64,000 bases of DNA from DASRJW01 sp964567755. GTDB taxonomy: Bacteria; Krumholzibacteriota; Krumholzibacteriia; G020349025. This document shows, in pieces, positions 60,839 through 64,000 of the stretch. The stretch spans positions 62,001 through 126,000 of the forward strand of contig CAZMNW010000025.1 of NCBI GenBank assembly GCA_964567755.1. Direction: 5' to 3'. The notes beneath the pieces are model-generated. The model was not told the origin of the DNA and did not search any database. It saw only the letters and a list, made by a program, of their open reading frames with translations. The translations under genes and the position numbers were made by a program. The stretch's first letter is position 1. Every line of letters begins with the position of its first letter.

Positions 60839-62359
60839 TCATGATTTCGCCGCGGCACGATACGACCCGCGCACGATCTTGAGACGAAACCCATTGTCGA
60901 GCGTCGATGTCGCCTGCACGTTGTTCAAGAGCGCGAGCGCCGGCGGTGGCACCGGCACGTCCTTGTAGCCGCTCAGCGCTTCGTTCAGCGTCTGGGCGCG
61001 CTGCAAACGCACTACACGCACGCGGTTCGGTTGAATGTCGAGAGCCGCGCGCTCGCGCAGCGGCGCGAAGCTGCGCATGCATTTGAGAAACGTCGGCTGC
61101 CAGGTGGCGAACGAGCCGTTACCGACTCCGACAATTTGGAACACGGCCTCGCCGCTTCGGCGTTGGATGGCCGCGAGCTGCAGAATCACCGGCCCGGAAT
61201 CGGCCGACACACGCAACTCGGCGAGCGCCGCACCCCAGCCGCCAATGGTTTCCGCGCGCACAGCGAGCAGCTCGGCGCTGGCAGAAGTCGCCAGTCCGCG
61301 CAAGTACTGTGTCGGCGACTGCCCCTTGGCGTCTTCGAGCGTGAGCTGCAACCGCGCTTGCTTTTGCGGCTCCACCGCGAGCACCGCATTCGGCGTGTTG
61401 CGCGTCGCCCAGCCGGCGGGAAACTGCAGGACGAAGCCTTCATCGGGATGCTTGAAAATGCCGCCGTCGAAAAAACCCTGGCGGGGATTGTCGCCGAAGA
61501 CCATGCCTTCGAGGCGTGCCTTGTGCGTCGACTCGCCACTCCGGAACCCCCCCGTGGGGGTCGGCACCTGCGCCGGTGGCCCGCCCGATTTCGCCGCCGC
61601 CGCGAGCTGCCGCGTGCGCGCAACGCGGTCCGCCGGCGCCGGGTGCGTCGACAACCAGTTCGGCAAGGACTGACCCGATTCCTGTTGCTGGCGATCGAGG
61701 ACCTCGAAGAAATCCACCCCGCGCTCGGGATCCCAGCCCGCGTGCGCCGCATAGCCGACGCCCAGCTCGTCCGCCTGCGTCTCGTCACCGCGCCCGTACT
61801 TCAAGAACATGAGCCCCAACGCCGTCTCCGCCAACGGGCTGAAGCGCGCCACTTCCTCCGAAAGGACGCTCCCTAGGCCGAGCCCGATGCTCGCGAGAGT
61901 CGAGCGGCTGTATTGATTGGCGCCGTGTCGCGCGGTGACATGCCCGATCTCGTGTCCGAGCACGATCGCCAGCTCGGCCTCGTCGTTCATGTGCGCCAGG
62001 ATCCCGCGCGTGACGTAGACAAATCCGCCCGGCAGGGCGAACGCGTTGATCACCGGTGAATCGAGAACGCGAAAGGTGAAGCGCAGATTGGGCCGATGGC
62101 TGACCGCCACGAGGCGCTGGCCGACGCTATCCACGTAGGCGGCGAGACGCGCATCGTCGTAGAGTCCGTAGGTCGCGACGATCTGTGGATCCGACTCGCG
62201 CCCGATCGAGATCTCCTGCGACTCCGACATCAGGCTGAACTCGCTCTTGCCAGTGACCGGATTCGTCGCGCACGCGAGCGCCAGACCGATGCTCGCGCAA
62301 GCGTAGCGCCGCACGGTTCGCATCGCCGCCGCAGCCATGATTCGAATTCGCACCCGCAT
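60839..62359 (-). CDS. M48 family metalloprotease lipoprotein
   Basis: 506 residues. Lipoprotein signal with lipobox LALAC (Cys30) followed by ATNPVTGKSEFSLMSESQE, the typical opening of LoiP/BepA-like proteases. Zinc site: HEIGH at 136-140, third ligand in DETQADELG. The protease domain ends near 265 (STHPAPADRV). The C-terminal part contains a PsbP-like domain (FVLQFPAGWATRNTPNAVLAVEP) and a final LysM-like region LNEALSGYKDV. It should work in the periplasm in outer-membrane protein quality control. ATG 62359 has GGGAG upstream; ATGs at 62338 and 62320 are alternatives. Confidence 0.9.
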   Translation of the reverse strand: MRVRIRIMAAAAMRTVRRYACASIGLALACATNPVTGKSEFSLMSESQEISIGRESDPQIVATYGLYDDARLAAYVDSVGQRLVAVSHRPNLRFTFRVLDSPVINAFALPGGFVYVTRGILAHMNDEAELAIVLGHEIGHVTARHGANQYSRSTLASIGLGLGSVLSEEVARFSPLAETALGLMFLKYGRGDETQADELGVGYAAHAGWDPERGVDFFEVLDRQQQESGQSLPNWLSTHPAPADRVARTRQLAAAAKSGGPPAQVPTPTGGFRSGESTHKARLEGMVFGDNPRQGFFDGGIFKHPDEGFVLQFPAGWATRNTPNAVLAVEPQKQARLQLTLEDAKGQSPTQYLRGLATSASAELLAVRAETIGGWGAALAELRVSADSGPVILQLAAIQRRSGEAVFQIVGVGNGSFATWQPTFLKCMRSFAPLRERAALDIQPNRVRVVRLQRAQTLNEALSGYKDVPVPPPALALLNNVQATSTLDNGFRLKIVRGSYRAAAKS

Positions 62360-62487
62360 CGACAGCTCCCGCGTCCATCCCAAGCTCGGGCCGGCCCCTC
62401 GTCGCTGATTCTCGCGGCGGGCAGCGATTGTACATCAGGAGATGGCGGTGTCCATGCGCGCGAAAGTGGCGCGCCGTGCGAGGAGGA

Positions 62488-63408
62488 TCAAAGAGCGAAA
62501 CGCAGGCCAGCCCGCAAGAAGGCACCGTCGAGCTTGACCTTGATATCCACGGGAACGCCGTCGATGAGGAAGCCTTGTGCCGGAGAGCCCCAATGATAGC
62601 CCGCTTCGCCGAACACACCGATCGAGGGCGAGAGCCTGACGCCGAGACCTGCAGCCGCTTGCCAACCGAAACCGGTGAATGTCTCGTGCTCTGCAAGCGC
62701 CGACAGCAACGGGTCGTCCACCGTTCCACCCACATTCTCCAAGAACAGCATCTCGTAGGCGAGTGTCGTGGATACGATGGGAGTGACGACGTCGCCTGCG
62801 ATCGGCAAACGCAGGCGCAAGGTGAGGCCCAGTGGGACGAGGTGCGCCGCCGTGCGTTCGAATGTCACGAGCTCGACCGGCAGGTTCTCGAAACTCGATT
62901 CGGAAATGACCAGCGCATTGTCCGTGCTACGGTAGTAATAATCGACGCTGAAACCGACCTCGAGCACCTTCTCGAGTGCTCCGCCGACTTCCATGCCGAA
63001 GAACACGCCATCCGTGGACGGATCTTCACCGATGCGCAGGCCGCCGCCTTTCAGCGCAAAGTAGGACTCTTGCGGCGAAGAACCCTGGTTATACCGGCGG
63101 CGATGCGCGAGAACAAGACCCTCAGCCGGAGGGCTCCAGGGCCTTGTCCGCCGCTGCGACACGCCCTCATGCCGCGACGCGCCGGCGGTGTGGGGGAGCC
63201 ACGTCGCCGCACCCCCGCGCACCTCACCCCGCGACTCCCCCACTCCGCCAACAGCCGTCGACTCCGCGACACCAAAGCCATGCAGCAGTGGTTCGATCTC
63301 GCTCGCCGTCGAGGACTGGGCGACGACTCGGGTCTCCGCCGCGATCGCCCTGACACTCGACAGCCCCGCGACCAGTACCCCGAGCAGCGCCATAGAGCAT
63401 CGACGCAT
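62488..63408 (-). CDS. Outer-membrane beta-barrel protein
   Basis: 306 residues. Signal peptide MALLGVLVAGLSSVRAIAA with cleavage near 25. About 75 low-complexity residues follow, then from about 115 a barrel of alternating strands: YFALKGGGLRIGED, VFFGMEVGGALEKVLEVGFSVDYYY, LVPLGLTLRLRLPIAG, GFGWQAAAGLGVRLSPSIGVFGEAGYHWG. It ends in Phe-Ala-Leu after AGLRFAL, a C-terminal pattern close to the barrel insertion signal. This is the OmpW/OMP_b-brl-like size. ATG 63408 has GGAGG 6 bases upstream. Function unknown. Confidence 0.8.
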   Translation of the reverse strand: MRRCSMALLGVLVAGLSSVRAIAAETRVVAQSSTASEIEPLLHGFGVAESTAVGGVGESRGEVRGGAATWLPHTAGASRHEGVSQRRTRPWSPPAEGLVLAHRRRYNQGSSPQESYFALKGGGLRIGEDPSTDGVFFGMEVGGALEKVLEVGFSVDYYYRSTDNALVISESSFENLPVELVTFERTAAHLVPLGLTLRLRLPIAGDVVTPIVSTTLAYEMLFLENVGGTVDDPLLSALAEHETFTGFGWQAAAGLGVRLSPSIGVFGEAGYHWGSPAQGFLIDGVPVDIKVKLDGAFLRAGLRFAL

Positions 63409-63618
63409 GTCCGACCTCCAGCGATGAACGCTCGCCACGTCTCTATTGCATGACCGGTTCCGGTTCGGGCGTAGGTCACCTCGGAAGTTGCAACTATTTG
63501 TCATGCAAGCACTTGGCCCCTTGCGAGGAACGCCACGGGCGTAGGCGTGCAGGCGTGGATGTTGTGCCCCCGACGACATCGACGTGTGCCAGCAGCAACC
63601 GCGCTCGGAGCGCCGGCC
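63409..63618. other. Intergenic region
   Basis: 210 bases between two minus-strand genes. I see no gene, tRNA or clear hairpin. It should hold the promoter of the beta-barrel gene. Confidence 0.5.
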
Positions 63619-64000
63619 TCAGTCCAGCCGATGCAACGCGAAGGGCGTAACACAGGGCGGCCCGGGAGCGTGTTCGAAGAGCAGGCTGCCGTCGCGCCGA
63701 CGGTAAACGAGGCTCGCCGACACGGTACCGTACGCGTCGCCGTGCTTGCAGAGTCTGAAACCACGCTCGTCGCGCGGGACATGGCTTCCGAGCACCTCCA
63801 CCAGCAATTCGCGCAGCTCTGCCCCGTGCATGCCGCGCGAGCGGCCGAGTTCGGGAACGGCAAGCTCGCCCAGGATGTGCTCGTTCGAGAGCACGTGCGC
63901 CCCGGGACCGAGGCGTGTCATTTGCGACTCCCCGTTCCAAGCCGCGAGAGCGACCTCGTCGCGGTCGGCAATCAGCAGGTTGAAGCTGTTGTAGCGCTCG
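63619..64000 (-). CDS. NRDE (TANGO2-like) family protein, C-terminal part
   Basis: The frame continues through the right window edge; about 127 C-terminal residues are visible. The stretch YNSFNLLIADRDEVALAAWNG, then LGPGAHVLSNE, matches the middle of NRDE/TANGO2 proteins. The C-terminal RDERGFRLCKHGDAYGTVSASLVY also fits, as does the short SLLFEHAPGPP. The internal ATG at 63921 is not the start. NRDE proteins belong to the Ntn-hydrolase-like group and are linked to lipid or heme homeostasis in eukaryotes; the bacterial role is not established. Confidence 0.82.
   Translation of the reverse strand, partial: ERYNSFNLLIADRDEVALAAWNGESQMTRLGPGAHVLSNEHILGELAVPELGRSRGMHGAELRELLVEVLGSHVPRDERGFRLCKHGDAYGTVSASLVYRRRDGSLLFEHAPGPPCVTPFALHRLD

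Overview
The window is a GC-rich, gene-dense chromosomal segment of a Gram-negative bacterium. Outer-membrane beta-barrels, lipoproteins, a TonB-type C-terminal domain and type IV pilins support the Gram-negative assignment. Several genes are of kinds common in the FCB group and neighbouring candidate phyla (for example Eisenbacteria or Krumholzibacteria): a remnant of a C-terminal FlgD-like Ig domain with the PNPFN motif, a PorV-like barrel fused to TPRs, SdrD-B/FG-GAP modular proteins, reporter-type beta-propellers and Gld-type ABC genes. That placement is inference from gene style, not a phylogeny. I see no rRNA, tRNA, CRISPR, insertion sequence or prophage.

Layout. 1-2.8 kb: 3' part of a PIN-PhoH2 ATPase, then L-lysine 6-aminotransferase. 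2.8-7.5 kb (minus): gldA-gldF-gldG-like ABC operon plus a DUF4340 protein, with a promoter near 7.58-7.60 kb. 7.7-15.2 kb: glycosyltransferase and dapF (coupled), fructose-1,6-bisphosphatase, an RlmI-type methyltransferase, enoyl-CoA hydratase, a DHH phosphoesterase and rlmN. 15.2-18.2 kb: a truncated Ser/Thr kinase, a CGNR-type protein and two tandem 267-residue secreted paralogues of unknown function. 18.3-22.4 kb: RNA 2',3'-cyclic phosphodiesterase, a divergent ArsR-methyltransferase fusion overlapping ahcY, an RDD/Coa1-like membrane protein and thioredoxin. 22.5-24.7 kb (minus): cysteine desulfurase and a parvulin/TonB-like protein. 24.8-30.0 kb (minus): a minor-pilin operon pilV-pilW-pilX-fimT in which PilW is a 1001-residue modular protein. 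30.2-34.3 kb: a PLP-dependent dehydratase, an amidohydrolase lipoprotein and mutY. 34.2-38.4 kb (minus): alaX-dapE-dapD-phoU-like-pit operon. 38.6-44.6 kb: a secreted Ig-like protein, PorV-TPR, then a SpoIIE phosphatase / RsbW-like kinase / histidine kinase cassette. 44.7-47.3 kb: membrane glycosyltransferase-TPR and polysaccharide deacetylase. 47.3-49.9 kb: a FlgD-domain remnant, an orphan VapB, an alpha/beta hydrolase lacking its nucleophile and a glycosyltransferase. 50.1-52.1 kb: a Tes/Mss-like radical SAM protein with a cysteine-glycine tail, followed by a strong terminator. 52.2-59.8 kb: a TPR protein, a membrane glycosyltransferase-like protein, a cytoplasmic propeller and a large transketolase. 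59.8-64 kb (minus): ispH, an M48 lipoprotein protease, a beta-barrel and a partial NRDE protein.

Pathways. DapD, DapE and DapF are all present, so lysine and peptidoglycan DAP are made by the succinylase route. The lysine aminotransferase at 1.5 kb can drain that lysine towards piperideine-6-carboxylate. AhcY and its linked regulator recycle S-adenosylhomocysteine, the by-product of methyltransferases such as RlmN and RlmI. The most distinctive elements are the giant PilW with three Ig-like domains, two EF-hand-like loops and a seven-repeat FG-GAP propeller, and the Tes/Mss-like radical SAM protein, which may build membrane-spanning lipids. The tandem secreted paralogues are the clearest unknown.
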